Assembly: GCF_033568475.1 (NCBI RefSeq)
Contig: NC_133122.1
Coordinates: 11,436,201-11,500,200 of the forward strand
From: Henckelia pumila
Lineage: Eukaryota > Streptophyta > Magnoliopsida > Lamiales > Gesneriaceae
Reading direction: 5' to 3'
DNA: 64,000 bases
Shown: one piece after another, positions 23,543 through 34,249 of the stretch
Numbering within the stretch: position 1 is the first letter of the stretch
Layout: every line of letters begins with the position of its first letter
Made by a program: the position numbers and the translations under genes
Notes under the pieces: model-generated
Told to the model about the DNA's origin: nothing
What the model saw: the letters and a program-made list of their open reading frames with translations, nothing else
Database searches by the model: none

Positions 23543-25038
23543 CTATTAAATTCCAAAAACTCATTCTCTCAAAAAAAACCAACAAGAATAGTCAAGAAAT
23601 ATTATGGAGCAATGGCCTCATCAATGATTTCAAAAATATCAAATCCAATCATATCCAACCTACTAACACTTGAAAGTTTTAGCCAATCACAAAATAATAA
23701 CCGCATAAACTCACAATCTCCGCAACTCAAGTTCAAAACACCATTCTCCAAATTCAATTCAAACATTCATAGATCATGAGAACTTTTCAAGGATAGCATA
23801 GGATCAAATATAAGATATTGAATCAAAAACACTCACAATTAGGTAAATGCAAAGAATAAATGTGTAAGTGTTTAGATCAAAATTCATAATCATTAAAAGC
23901 ATCAATCAACAGTCCATAGGCTAAATTCTCGCAACTCTTCTCCACTAGTATATTGGGCAACTGAGACTCGGTCAATAGGACTTATTCAGCTTATAATGTA
24001 AGGCCTGGCTCATGGCTACAAATGAAGGATAAGAATTCAAAATAAGGATTAATTCATATTTTTATGCTCATTCTAACTTCAACTCCTTTTCATTCACAAT
24101 TTCACACTTTTTCTCTTCAATTCACTTCATTAATTTTTTTCTCAACTTCATCTTCTTTCACAACACTTTTCAACTTTCATCAATTTTTTTCTACTACCTT
24201 TTTCATTTTTTTTCTTTTTAATTCATCCACCACACCATTCCATTTTTCACAAATATTAACTAGGAGCATATAACAATTTAGCATTCAAATTACTCTCTTA
24301 AAGATAGGAAATAGTGTTTAGGCTATTCAGGTAGTCAATGTAGGACCTTGAAATAATGACGAATGGGGGTTTAATCACACGTTTACATGCATACCACTCG
24401 ATTTTCAATAAAGCTCAAATAAGGTACTAGGGATAACATATTAATAGGTAGCTTGAAAGGCTCAAACAAATTCAGAAAAATTGCCTAAATCATTCCTAAT
24501 CTCAGTTTTGCCCGTATTTTGCCTCGAAGAGTGTTCGAACTAGTTCTAGAAAAGTCTCAATCCACAATTAAATCATACAAATCTCAATCAGTGCAGGAAA
24601 GAATAATCATCAGCAGTTAACGATGATTTTCACAAAAAAATTCAGATTTTCTCGTACCTCAATGTACTAATATACAAGTGTAGCTCAAATGGGCAACTAA
24701 GGATAAATTCAATGAAAATTAGGCCCAAAAATTTCAAACAATGCCTCAATCATATCTATGTATGTATGTCTCAAAAATCAGATTCAAGTATTAATCACAA
24801 AGTATATAAGAAATTGTTCATCTAATTGGTTCCATATTTTCAAAAATATTTGTCAAATAAGTAGACAATCATGGATTTCAGTTATAGCACAAAAATATTT
24901 TTCATTGGCCATGCATCCATATATTTCTCAACTTCTTTTAAATTCAACTCAACTCAACCAAAAACAACTAAACTCAACAAAAATTTTATCTATGAAATTC
25001 AAAACTCAACTTTCACAACTAAATCAAACATTGATTCA
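23543..25038 (-). other. Element C non-coding 3' region
   Basis: AT-rich DNA lies between the two hairpin/G-run modules. I see no supported gene. The ORFs at 24064-24273 and 24758-25087 are low-complexity (Phe/Ser/Thr from T- and C-rich runs). Confidence 0.5.
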
Positions 25039-25086
25039 CCCCCCCCCCCCCCCCAAACTTAATGTAATCATTGTCCCTAATGATTA
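25039..25086 (-). other. Element C internal hairpin plus 16-nt G run
   Basis: On the minus strand a perfect 8-bp stem (TAATCATT with AATGATTA, loop AGGGAC, 25065-25086) is followed by CATT, AAGTTT and a run of 16 G (25039-25054). This is the internal counterpart of the LTR-adjacent module. The long G run could be slippage-prone in replication and sequencing. Confidence 0.75.
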
Positions 25087-25131
25087 AAAACAATAAAAAG
25101 AACAAGGGACTCATACCTTCGACACCGAGCA

Positions 25132-26298
25132 TCAGGACTCGGCATCATCATCATCATCATCTCCATGGAAAGAAGGTGCAGCAGCAGCAGTATCATCAGA
25201 AGACCACTGCGGAGGAGGTGGATAAGGCACAACAGTGGGCGGATAATTCTGGGCGAGAGCGGCAGTGAAGTCATGCATATATGTCATATGTGCTCGCATC
25301 ATCTTCCACTGCTTCTTCATCTGAGTAAGCACGGCCGTAGAATAATCACGAGTAGAATACTCAGTGGCCGGATGCGTCGGTAGTGACATAGGTCCTTCCA
25401 AATGGGAAGGTGCTGGCTCAAAGTATGGTAGTGGCTCCGAGGGTTGCGGTGGTTCAGCTGCCTGTTCAGAAGTACTGGCTGCTTTCTTCTTCTTGTCCCG
25501 TCTCAATGCACCAGTAATTCTTATAGGACCTCGAATTGGAAGAATCTGCTCCGTATCATCCCACACAACACCAGCTAACCGGTAAAGTTGAGTAATCAAA
25601 GACGAGTGGGGTAAACTGATAGTCGAGGAACCCCTAACTGCAGCAATAATAGACTCCTGAATCACCCTCCCAGCATCAACAGATTTTCCAGTGACAATGC
25701 AGTACACAAGACCAGCTCTAACCTTAGTCACATCAGATGTATGCCCAGATGGCAAAATTCTGGCAGCCACAAACTCATGCCAATTATTCGCTTCTCGTCT
25801 AAGAAAGATGGATGGAAATGTAACAGCTTCATCCTTTGAATTCCTCTTCCATTCCGCCTCATCATGACACAAAGTCTGAATTACAATATTCTCTGGATAT
25901 GACTCATTCTTAAATACCTCATACTCATCATCAGAAATGTCCAAATCCGGCATTTCAAAGAGACGGTTAATTGTACTCTTATCAAAAGGCACCAATTTCC
26001 CTCGAACTCGAACTTTCAGATTCACGTCTTTGACCATCAAATTTGCATAAAACTCATGAATCAATGATATAACAGCATCTGGTGGACTCCTCACAAATGT
26101 CTCCCAACCTCTTCTCTTAGCTTCAATTAACGCCGGCGCACTATGCTCTCTCAAACTCATTCTTCTTTCTTTGTGCATCCCTCTCTCCATTACATCAAAA
26201 CAATACTCCTCTGCTGTGGCATTCCAAAATCTGTTTCTATCATATGAAGCAGCAGAGGACGAAGAAATTGCTCCTTTCCCTTTGGTTTTCGGTGGCAT
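25132..26298 (-). CDS. Element C envelope-position ORF, 'putative plant transposon protein' family
   Basis: This open frame of 388 codons begins MPPKTKGKG at 26298. Residues about 40-240 contain FVRSPPDAVISLIHEFYANL, KVRVRGKLVPFDKSTINRLF and FVAARILPSGHTSDVTKVRA, the hallmark order of the plant family I recall as PF20167. A Pro-rich linker follows, then a coiled stretch and a run of Asp near the C-terminus. No signal peptide or membrane helix is evident. It occupies the position of the env-like ORF in Athila elements, but here directly follows gag-protease with pol absent. The frame is intact although the element is defective. The function of the family is unknown to me. Confidence 0.8.
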   Translation of the reverse strand: MPPKTKGKGAISSSSAASYDRNRFWNATAEEYCFDVMERGMHKERRMSLREHSAPALIEAKRRGWETFVRSPPDAVISLIHEFYANLMVKDVNLKVRVRGKLVPFDKSTINRLFEMPDLDISDDEYEVFKNESYPENIVIQTLCHDEAEWKRNSKDEAVTFPSIFLRREANNWHEFVAARILPSGHTSDVTKVRAGLVYCIVTGKSVDAGRVIQESIIAAVRGSSTISLPHSSLITQLYRLAGVVWDDTEQILPIRGPIRITGALRRDKKKKAASTSEQAAEPPQPSEPLPYFEPAPSHLEGPMSLPTHPATEYSTRDYSTAVLTQMKKQWKMMRAHMTYMHDFTAALAQNYPPTVVPYPPPPQWSSDDTAAAAPSFHGDDDDDDAES

Positions 26299-26814
26299 TG
26301 TAACTCAATAATTCAACTCAAATCAAATCAAATGCCTCAAACAATGCACTAAACTCCCAACAATTCCAGCAACCAATGTTCAAATATAACCCAAGCAATT
26401 CAACAAACACTTGGTAGGCACGAATAAAATGATATAGAATCAAATGTACTACACACCACAGCTCAGACAACCCAATAGCCTCAAATCACAACATTTATCA
26501 AGAATCAAATGTAAGAGAGAAAATTTCAGCTTTTGTACCATTCACGAATAACATTTTCCAAATTCTCCAAATTCCCCTTTCTCGACAAGCGTAGATGGAG
26601 CAAGACCAATTCTGAGAATCTATGCCTTGTAATCAAGATCAAAATCCTTGAGATGATGATATTTTGTTGACTGGAAGATTTACGATGATCGTGCCAGTGC
26701 GTGAGTTTTAAAGATGGACTCGAACGAGGAGATTTAAAGATGGACTCAAACGAGGGATCGTGATTTAAGTCTGGGAGGAGTAGACTCTGGGCTTTTAAAT
26801 TTCTGAAGTAATGC

Positions 26815-27180
26815 TTGCGCGATAGCGCCTAATAATGCGCTGTTCAATCGCGCGTTAGCGCTTGATGTGGTGTGGTAAAAGAGCGCGATAGCACCTAAGA
26901 TAGCGCTATTACGGAGCGCAATAGCGCCTGATGTGGAGGGGTAAGGAGCGCGTTAGCGCTAGGATGCAGTGCGGATGAACCTGTAAGGGCACGATTGCGC
27001 TGGTGAAAGAGCTATCGCGCTTGGTGATCCAAGTTAGGCAGGTGTCATGCTCACGAACCGTTCGTGTATCAGTGCAACGGAGTGGCGCGGGCGCGCCTTT
27101 AAGTCGCAAAACAACTCCTATTTCGTTCAGGTAAGGCGCGGGCGCTTCGATAAATGGAGCGGGCGCGCCGCTTGCTCGAA
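26815..27180 (-). repeat. AGCGC-rich inverted/tandem repeat block in element C
   Basis: The stretch repeats short units such as GCGCGATAGCGCC, GCGCGTTAGCGCT and TAGCGCTATTACGGAGCGC, with many AGCGCT-type palindromes. Further right, GGCGCGGGCGCGCC-like blocks (about 27084-27170) reappear that are also found in the element's LTRs. Base composition contrasts strongly with the AT-rich surroundings. Confidence 0.7.
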
Positions 27181-27330
27181 TTTGAGATTTCTGGAGCCTA
27201 CAAATTTTTGAAAATTAAGAAAAATTAGCTCAAAAATTTAAAATAAATAAAAAAAAATACTTAAAACAATTAAATAACAAAAATTAAATAAACTAAAAAT
27301 AAAAACAAATAAAATAAAATAAAAGAAAAT

Positions 27331-27360
27331 GCTTGGGTTGCCTCCCAAGTAGCGCTTGGT
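27331..27360 (-). other. Element C stem-loop after gag-protease
   Basis: The plus strand reads CTTGGG, loop TTGCCT, CCCAAG (27332-27349), a perfect 6-bp stem. It lies about 40 bp downstream of the gag-protease stop. The loop equals that of element B at 12579-12596, while stem bases differ in compensated pairs. The minus-strand context AAGCGCTACTTGGGAGGC is a wording I recall from other Athila-type elements. Confidence 0.7.
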
Positions 27361-27389
27361 TTAAAGTCGTCAGCCCGACTTTAACGGGA

Positions 27390-29672
27390 TTAATTCTTCC
27401 CTTTCTCTTTCACTCGCCAAATAAATTCCATGAACCGCCTTTTAAATTTTGCTTTTTTCGTGGCCTTCTTTGGTGGTTTTGGCGCTCTCACGTTCGATGA
27501 ATCAACCGCAATGTCGGCTTTTGAACGACCCTCCAAATTCATAACCGGCTCTATCAAGCATAATTTTTCAATAGGGGTGTTAGATGACTTCATGAATATA
27601 TTAAAAATTACACTCTCACCGTCCACACCCATTGACAATGCACCTCTCTTCACCTCTATCATGGCATCGGCAGTGGCCAAGAAAGGTCTCCCCAATATCA
27701 GGGGCATGTTTGCATCCTTCTCCATATCTAACACAACAAAATCCGCTGGAAAAATAAATTTATCTACTTTTACCAAAACATCTTCAATGATTCCAAGCGG
27801 ATATCTGATAGATCGATCAGCCAACTGCAACGCGATCATGGTGGGCTTCACCTCACCAAGTCCTAAGCTCCTGAAAATAGACAAGGGCATGAGATTAATG
27901 CTAGCTCCTAAATCGCAAAGTGCATTATTAAAATAAGAAGAGCCAATAGTGCAAGGAATAGTAAAACTCCCTGGATCCTTAAGCTTTTGTGGCATCTTCT
28001 TTTGGAGCACCGCACTGCACTCTTTCGTTAAATTCACTACCTCATTCTCTTGAAGTCTCCTTTTCTTGGACATCACCTCCTTGATGAACTTCGCATAATT
28101 CGGCATTTGCTCCAAAGCTTCAGCAAAGGGAATTTTGATGTGAATCTTCTTAAAAATCTCCAAGAACTTGGAAAATTTCTCGTCCAATGCTTTCTTTTTG
28201 AACATTTGCGGGTAGGGAAGTGGAGGCTTGTACATCGGTTTCGGCTCCAGTTCAGGCTCCTTCTCTTTCTCCTCAACTTTTTCCTCAAGTTTCTTATCCG
28301 CAACAGTAGGAATTTGGACTCCAATGTCTTTGGCACTCCGCACTTCGATGGCATTGCACTGCTCCTTGGGATTCACCTCAGTATTGCTAGGGAACTGGCC
28401 GTGATTGTTGTCCTTCAGTGTGTTCGCCAACTGCCCAATACTAGTCTCCATGGATTGCAACACTGCTCCCATGTTGGCCATGTGCGTCTCTAAACTGTCA
28501 AGTCGAGACTCAGTTCTCGCCATCCTCTTACCTGATTCCTGCACAAAAGTACTAACCACATCCTCCAACGACTGCTTACCCTCATCCTTGTTTGTATTGA
28601 ATCCCGAAGGATTCAGCACATTTTTATTGTTAGCATACGAAAAATTTTCATGATTACGCAAGCTAGGATGATAAGTATTTGGGACAGGGTTACCTCTATA
28701 GCCTCCATATCCTCGGTAGCCATTTGGATTTATATAATTGACTTGCTCTATGGCCGGTGAATATTCAACTCCAGTTGAATCTGCAACATTAATTTTATTC
28801 AAAGAAGCTACCTGTGTAGTCAGTGCAGATAACTGAGCAGTGATGGACGTGAGAGGATCCACTGCATACACTCCAGCTGGCTTCTTTACTCCTATACGCT
28901 CAGATGGCCATTGGAAACTATTGACCGTCATCTCCTCCAACATATCATAAGCCTGAGCATGATCCTTCGCAAATATAGTACCTCCAGCAGCAGAATCGAA
29001 ATTCATCCTTGTAGGCGCATTCAGTCCGTTGTAAAACCACTCGATCTGTTCCCAATCTGCAAAATTGTGGTAAGGACAACGTCTTAATAATTCTTTATAC
29101 CTTTCCCACGCCTCGTATAACTGTTCAGTGTCCATCTGCCGAAAGGTGCTGATCTCGATCTTCAGTTGGGTGGTTTTGGCAGGAGGAAAATATTTTGCAA
29201 GAAATTTTTCTGCCATCACCTCCCAAGTAGTGATGCTTCCAAGCGGCAGTGATTGCAACCAACTTCTGGCTTGATCCCTGAGAGAAAACGGAAACAAGCG
29301 TAAGCGTATAATATCCTCAGACACACCATTAATTTTTACCGTATCGGTTATCTCCAAAAAGGTGCGTAGGTGTAGATAAGGATCGGCAGTGGCGCTCCCA
29401 TTAAATTGGTTCTGTTGAACCATGTTGATCAATACAGGCTTCAGCTCAAAATTGTTTGCATTGATAGTTCCTCGAGCGATTCCAGAATAGTGAGCCTGGA
29501 TCGTCGGTCTGAAGTGATCTCTAATAGGCACTAGGGGAGCTTGATTTGCTTCTTGTTCAGCCATTCTTTCAATTTCTTCTCTTCTAGCTCGTCTTAAAGC
29601 ACGTGCAGTGCGCTCGATCTCCGGATCAAACAGTAGAGAATTAGCACTTTGAGATCGTTGCATAGACTGCAA
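27390..29672 (-). CDS. Element C gag-protease polyprotein (Athila-like)
   Basis: An uninterrupted frame of 760 codons begins MQSMQRSQSAN at 29672. The gag core lies in roughly residues 60-270 (ELKPVLINMVQQNQFNG, RLRLFPFSLRDQARSWLQSL, FLAKYFPPAKTTQLKIEI, LYEAWERYKELLRRCP). A central Asn/Tyr-rich linker follows. The protease region (about 560-690) has CDLGASINLMPLSIF and MPLILGRPFLATADA, where DLG replaces DSG as is usual in Athila. The C-terminus is basic (KKATKKAKFKRRF). RT would follow in an autonomous element; instead the frame stops at 27390-27392. Confidence 0.88.
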   Translation of the reverse strand: MQSMQRSQSANSLLFDPEIERTARALRRARREEIERMAEQEANQAPLVPIRDHFRPTIQAHYSGIARGTINANNFELKPVLINMVQQNQFNGSATADPYLHLRTFLEITDTVKINGVSEDIIRLRLFPFSLRDQARSWLQSLPLGSITTWEVMAEKFLAKYFPPAKTTQLKIEISTFRQMDTEQLYEAWERYKELLRRCPYHNFADWEQIEWFYNGLNAPTRMNFDSAAGGTIFAKDHAQAYDMLEEMTVNSFQWPSERIGVKKPAGVYAVDPLTSITAQLSALTTQVASLNKINVADSTGVEYSPAIEQVNYINPNGYRGYGGYRGNPVPNTYHPSLRNHENFSYANNKNVLNPSGFNTNKDEGKQSLEDVVSTFVQESGKRMARTESRLDSLETHMANMGAVLQSMETSIGQLANTLKDNNHGQFPSNTEVNPKEQCNAIEVRSAKDIGVQIPTVADKKLEEKVEEKEKEPELEPKPMYKPPLPYPQMFKKKALDEKFSKFLEIFKKIHIKIPFAEALEQMPNYAKFIKEVMSKKRRLQENEVVNLTKECSAVLQKKMPQKLKDPGSFTIPCTIGSSYFNNALCDLGASINLMPLSIFRSLGLGEVKPTMIALQLADRSIRYPLGIIEDVLVKVDKFIFPADFVVLDMEKDANMPLILGRPFLATADAMIEVKRGALSMGVDGESVIFNIFMKSSNTPIEKLCLIEPVMNLEGRSKADIAVDSSNVRAPKPPKKATKKAKFKRRFMEFIWRVKEKGKN

Positions 29673-29776
29673 TTAAAAGATAAGAAAAAATTAATTAGTA
29701 ACTTAAAATAAAAAAAAAACTCTAAATTAAAATCTAGACTAATTGGTAACAAGACTAAAAAAATAATCAAAATTTA

Positions 29777-29795
29777 CTCCCAGGCAACGGCGCCA
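29777..29795 (-). other. Element C primer binding site (tRNA-Asp type)
   Basis: The minus strand reads TGGCGCCGTTGCCTGGGAG, 7 nt inside the LTR edge at 29802. The first 13 bases match the 3' end of plant tRNA-Asp, the Athila primer. Confidence 0.82.
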
Positions 29796-29801
29796 AAAAC
29801 T

Positions 29802-31189
29802 TGTTGTGAAATTTCCTCGCAAGTGTACGAGTGTCAAGTTTTAATATAGTGTTTTAATTCAGATATCGATCCCACAGGGAGTAAAATGAAAATATTTAGT
29901 ACTTGTAATTAAAATAGTATAAACTTTATCTAGAAAATTAAACTTTGAGAATTTTGCAATAAAATAAATAATCAGATGATTTAAAAGCAAGCACACCACT
30001 TTCAGATTAAAAATCAATCAGAGAAAAATGGTCTAGAGGTATAGATTTCACCTGGTTTCAACAACAATCAATCCTAATTAATTAATCTTCATGAATTCCA
30101 ATCAATTAATAGCCAAGAACACTTACGTATATTATTTCCCTCTCCCGAGCAACAAATAATGTTTATCAACTACAATTAAATTCCAATATCCCTATTAAGA
30201 ATTTATCGCAGTGATCTATCACAAAACAATGTTCTTTTTTAAAGCTCTGTTAAAATCATACACTCTCCCGAGCTGTATAAATAATTAACAGTGTAGTTTC
30301 TAATGTCCTATTCAAAATCCCCTCTCCCGAGCAATGATTTCAAATAAATATAACAAATCAATTATTGATCAGATAATTGAAAAGACAATCAATTCTAGAA
30401 AAAACAATTAATCTAGAAGAAATCCAATTCAATAAAATCAAGAATTCATGAAAGCGTCTACACCAGGTTCCATCCGACCTCTAGAATATAAAAATTAGTT
30501 CATAATAAAATTCTAAAAACAATAAATAATAAATCCAAACATGTTCAGAATTAAGTAAAAGATAAGAAACAAATCCGTCGTCGACGCCGTGTCCGAACTA
30601 TCAAACTCCATCTTCGTTCTTCAGATTAAGCTCCAGAAATCTTCTCAGGAAAATCACACGATCAAACCCTCTGATTTCTGTGTTATGAGTGTGTGGCGGC
30701 TCCTCCTCCTCTCCTCTGATAATAATCTCTTTTATATCGCTCATCAAAAGCCCACAAAAAGCCCAAGAATTTATTGCCCGAAATAATTAAAATTTCCAAA
30801 TCAGCAACAGGGCGGGCGCTTTAAGAACGGCGCGGGCGCGCCATCAACTCGAACCCTTCAACTCGAAATTTCCAATTCTCAGATTTCAGAACTCTGCGCG
30901 TTAGCTCTTGAAGAAGCGCTAAAGATAAGCGCTATCTTTGGCCCAATTGTGAAAAACCCATTAACCTCTCCTGACTCTGTACGTTGTTTCCTTTTCTTTT
31001 TTTCTTTCTTCTTTTCTTTTCCTTTCTCTTCTAAACTCCTTATTTTTCTCCTCAAAATTCCATAATTCACAAAATCTCGATAATTTCCTACAATCACAAA
31101 AACAACACAATACCCACATAAATCTGCTCGAAACAAATATTTAACAATTAAAATCATATATAAATTAAGTGTATAAAATACACCTATCA
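29802..31189 (-). repeat. Element C 5' LTR
   Basis: It begins TGTTGTGAAATTTCC and ends CACCTATCA, followed by TSD ATGCC. It is the partner of 22116-23502. Confidence 0.93.
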
Positions 31190-31194
31190 ATGCC

Positions 31195-31780
31195 TTTATA
31201 TACAGCATGTCATGACTGTATGTTGCATACATGAGCATATTGAGCTTTTACTTTAGAGGTATCCTATAGTAGGGCGCTCACCCTACGAGTTTGTGGATGG
31301 TTGGATACGTAAGTCTTGTGTCAGGTCACCTTTATGGTTGGACACATGTACTAGTATCAGGTCACCATTATCCACTTGGTATATGAGCCACCTCCTGATG
31401 CGACGGAGCATCGTGCTATATACCCTGGGCCCGGTCTATGAGCTTGTTTTTTGACCTGAGAGTCTTGGTACCCAGTTCACTTGCATACATGCACACATAA
31501 CACCGTATACTCATACTCTCGAACTGAGCATGTTAGGCTCACTTCCGGTTATTTTTCTGTTGGCTGGATGCCCTATTCCATGGGGCAGATGCAGGTAGTT
31601 CTCCCGGAGACAGGGAGGTTAGGTGGTGACCAAGGCTGGATAGCGAGGTTGACCACTAGGTTTTGCTTACCTGGTATTTGACTTACTTTAATTCTGCAGT
31701 TTCTCTAATTAAGATTATTTAATTAATTAATTGCATGCTTAAGTTCTGATTAGTAGGTGATCACGGTGCGGGTCACTACA
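31195..31780 (+). repeat. Element D 5' LTR, second part
   Basis: This continues the LTR after the insertion of C and ends GGTCACTACA at 31780. It matches the right half of 48807-50219 with numerous substitutions. The ORF at 31481-31681 is LTR sequence. Confidence 0.9.
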
Positions 31781-31784
31781 TTTA

Positions 31785-31797
31785 TGGTATCAGAGCA
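31785..31797 (+). other. Element D primer binding site (initiator tRNA-Met type)
   Basis: TGGTATCAGAGCA lies 4 nt after the 5' LTR. It fixes plus-strand orientation and matches the Tekay-type primer choice. Confidence 0.9.
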
Positions 31798-31858
31798 TGC
31801 ATAGTAATCTTGGGATCTAGATTGTTGAAATTGGGATTAACTTTTAATCATCGTGTAG

Positions 31859-33250
31859 ATGGCGGGTCATGGTGACGAGAGTAGTCACGGCAGCATAGGT
31901 GGACGCTGGGGTGATCAGGATGATCGAGAGCATCGTCGGGGCCGTCATCACTGTCTCCATGATGATCACTAGCGTTTCAGCATGCATAGGTTTATGCAGA
32001 TGGGTCTGAAGCCTTTAGTCGGAGGAGAGTCACCGGAGGATGCAGGAAACTGGCTACGACGTATGGAAGTTTGTTTCCGGGAGTTCCGATGCACTGAGGA
32101 GCAGCGGATGGAGACTCTTGATTTACTGGTCGAAGGACGAGCTCGAAAGTGGTGGGATTCTACTTCTGAGCCTTTTATTGCAGCCCGAGGAGTTGCTACC
32201 TGGGATGAGTTCCGCACGGCTTTTCATAAGCTGTATTTTCCTCCTGCTCTCCGACAGACGAAGACAAGTGAGTTGCTGGGTTTGCAGCAAGGATCGATGT
32301 CGATCGAAGAATACCAGTTGAAGTTCTTTGAGTTACTGCCCTATTGCCCCCAGATTTTTGATAGCACGGAGGCGAAGTATAATCTGTTCCTGCAAGGTCT
32401 TAATCCGGAGATTCATGACCGAGTTGCTGTGGGAGATGACATGACTTACAAGGGATTAGTGAGCCGATGTCACCAGGCAGAGGACAGCATCCGCCGTAAC
32501 AGATCCTTCTACTCATCTAGACCCGCGAGTTCCTTGGGTCCCCGTGCTCAGTCATTCAAAAAGTCTAGTTCTACTTCTTCTTCCTCAGGATCCGAGGAGG
32601 TGATGCATTTCGGCAGAATGAATCAAGGTCCTTGCAAGCATTGTGGTGGGAATCATCCTGCCAATAGGTGCCGGAAGGTTTCAGGGGCGTGCTTTCGATG
32701 TGGAGAAATTGGCCACCTGAAGAAGGATTGTCCACAGGCCGGGGGAGCTGGTTCTGGCTCAGGTTCTGGTTCTCAGGCTTCAGTGCAGCAGAGGCCACAG
32801 GGACAGTCGACAGGGGGTTCTAATTTGAAACCTCGTGCTTCCAGTCAAGTATTCTCCTTGAGACATGATCAGGCGGTGGATGAGAATGAGAAAGTTATAG
32901 CGGGTACGTTCTTGTTATTTGATATACCTGCTTTTGCACTCATTGACACTGGTGCATCTCATTCTTTCATATCTGCACGTTTTGTTAAGAAATATAAGTT
33001 GTCATACATTTCACTAGACACAGTGGTTGTTGTTTCTACCCCGACGGGTCAGTCTGCGTCGGCTAAGCGTCTAGTGATGGGTTGCCCTTTAGAGTTCGAA
33101 GGGAATGTCTTGATGGTGAATCTCATGATATTAGCAATGGAGGATTTCGATTGCATTTTGGGAATTGATGTGTTAACTACATACCGAGCTTCAGTGGATT
33201 GTTACCAGAGATTGGTAAAATTTCATCCGGTTGGCAATGATAGCTGGTTC
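31859..33250 (+). pseudogene. Element D gag-protease
   Basis: The likely start is ATG 31859 (MAGHGDESSHG), with TAG at 31970-31972 in the same frame; the frame is then open from 31982. Gag core: RRMEVCFREFRCTEEQR, KWWDSTSEPFIAARGVATW, KLYFPPALRQTKTSELLGL, SIEEYQLKFFELLPYCPQ. Two Cys/His clusters follow (CKHCGGNHPANRC and CFRCGEIGHLKKDC). The protease has FALIDTGASHSFISARFVKK with an intact DTG triad, then CILGIDVL. Element H interrupts it just after GNDSWF at 33250, and pol resumes at 36443. Confidence 0.88.
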
Positions 33251-34249
33251 TGTAACGTCCGAAAATTTGCTACGTAAATCCACATGTATAACTAGGAGAT
33301 TTAATAATTTTAAAATAATGTGAAAATGTGTTAAATTAATTTTATATGTTATTATGTGAATTATGTGATATATTGGCATGTTTTAAATATTTTTTCGGCA
33401 TTTAAATCGGTATGTTGTTATTTATGAATTTATTTGAGAAAGTTTATTTTATGATCGCGTAGGCAGGACCGTGGACGGACGAGATGTTAGTTTTCACCCA
33501 AAATATTTTATGAGATTTTTAGGAGCCTTAAAATATTATTTTAAGTTAAGATTTTAAGAAAATTATGGTATTTATATATATATATATTTATATGTCCGTT
33601 TTTACCCAAAATAAGTCATTTTAATGAATTTTATTAAGCTTTAAAAATCTCATTAATAATAATTTCGGGATTTACTTAGTTTTATCAAATTAGAATGTAT
33701 TTTAAATTTTAAAATTAGAGTATTTAATTATCCTAATTATCTATTAATTATTTAACCTAGATTATCCTAAATATTATACCCTAAATCCCTCCCAAACGCA
33801 CGCCTCACCTCTTAGCCGCCTCCATCACCCTCTTCTCCACCATTTTCACATTCCATCAGAGTTTTCCCAGCCTCATAGCCGATCTTTGAAGGTTTTTGGA
33901 TTATTTAGAAGATCCGTTCGTCCCGGCGAGCCCGATACGCGTCGTTTACGTCGTTTCATCTAAATAATTATAAAGACATGTCTCGAATCCATTCTTGGCC
34001 ACCATTTAAATCATATTACAAATATTTTATGCTTACAAGATCTGATATTGCATGTGTTATGATCTAGAAAAGAAAACATTAAAGTTCATGCATGTTCCTC
34101 ACGTTTTTGCATTTCATGGCTCGGTTTTGCACTATTTCTGGACATGGCTTGGTTCGAACTGCTGGCTGATTGTTCATGGGTCTAGGTGGGTTCATAGGGG
34201 TCGGTTTAGGCAAGGTGGTTCACGGCTGGAAGGGCTGGAACCAAGGGAA

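Larger units (their letters stand above)
22116..31189 (-). mobile_element. Element C: Athila-like gag-protease element with envelope-position ORF
   Basis: Two LTRs of 1387-1388 bp (TGTTGTGAAATTTCC to TATCA) flank a 6.3-kb interior. TSD ATGCC is perfect (22111-22115 and 31190-31194). From the 5' side it contains a tRNA-Asp-type primer site, an open 760-aa gag-protease frame, a stem-loop, a GC-rich repeat block, an open 388-aa ORF and two hairpin/G-run modules. No RT, RNase H or integrase is present, so it must be mobilised by another element. LTRs differ by about 22 positions (near 1.6 percent by eye). Confidence 0.92.

Noticed and set aside
25164..25585. Plus-strand ORFs opposite the element C envelope-position gene
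   Set aside because: They are shadows of the 388-codon minus-strand frame, with no domain.
27430..28653. Plus-strand ORFs opposite element C gag-protease
   Set aside because: They are shadows of the 760-codon frame.
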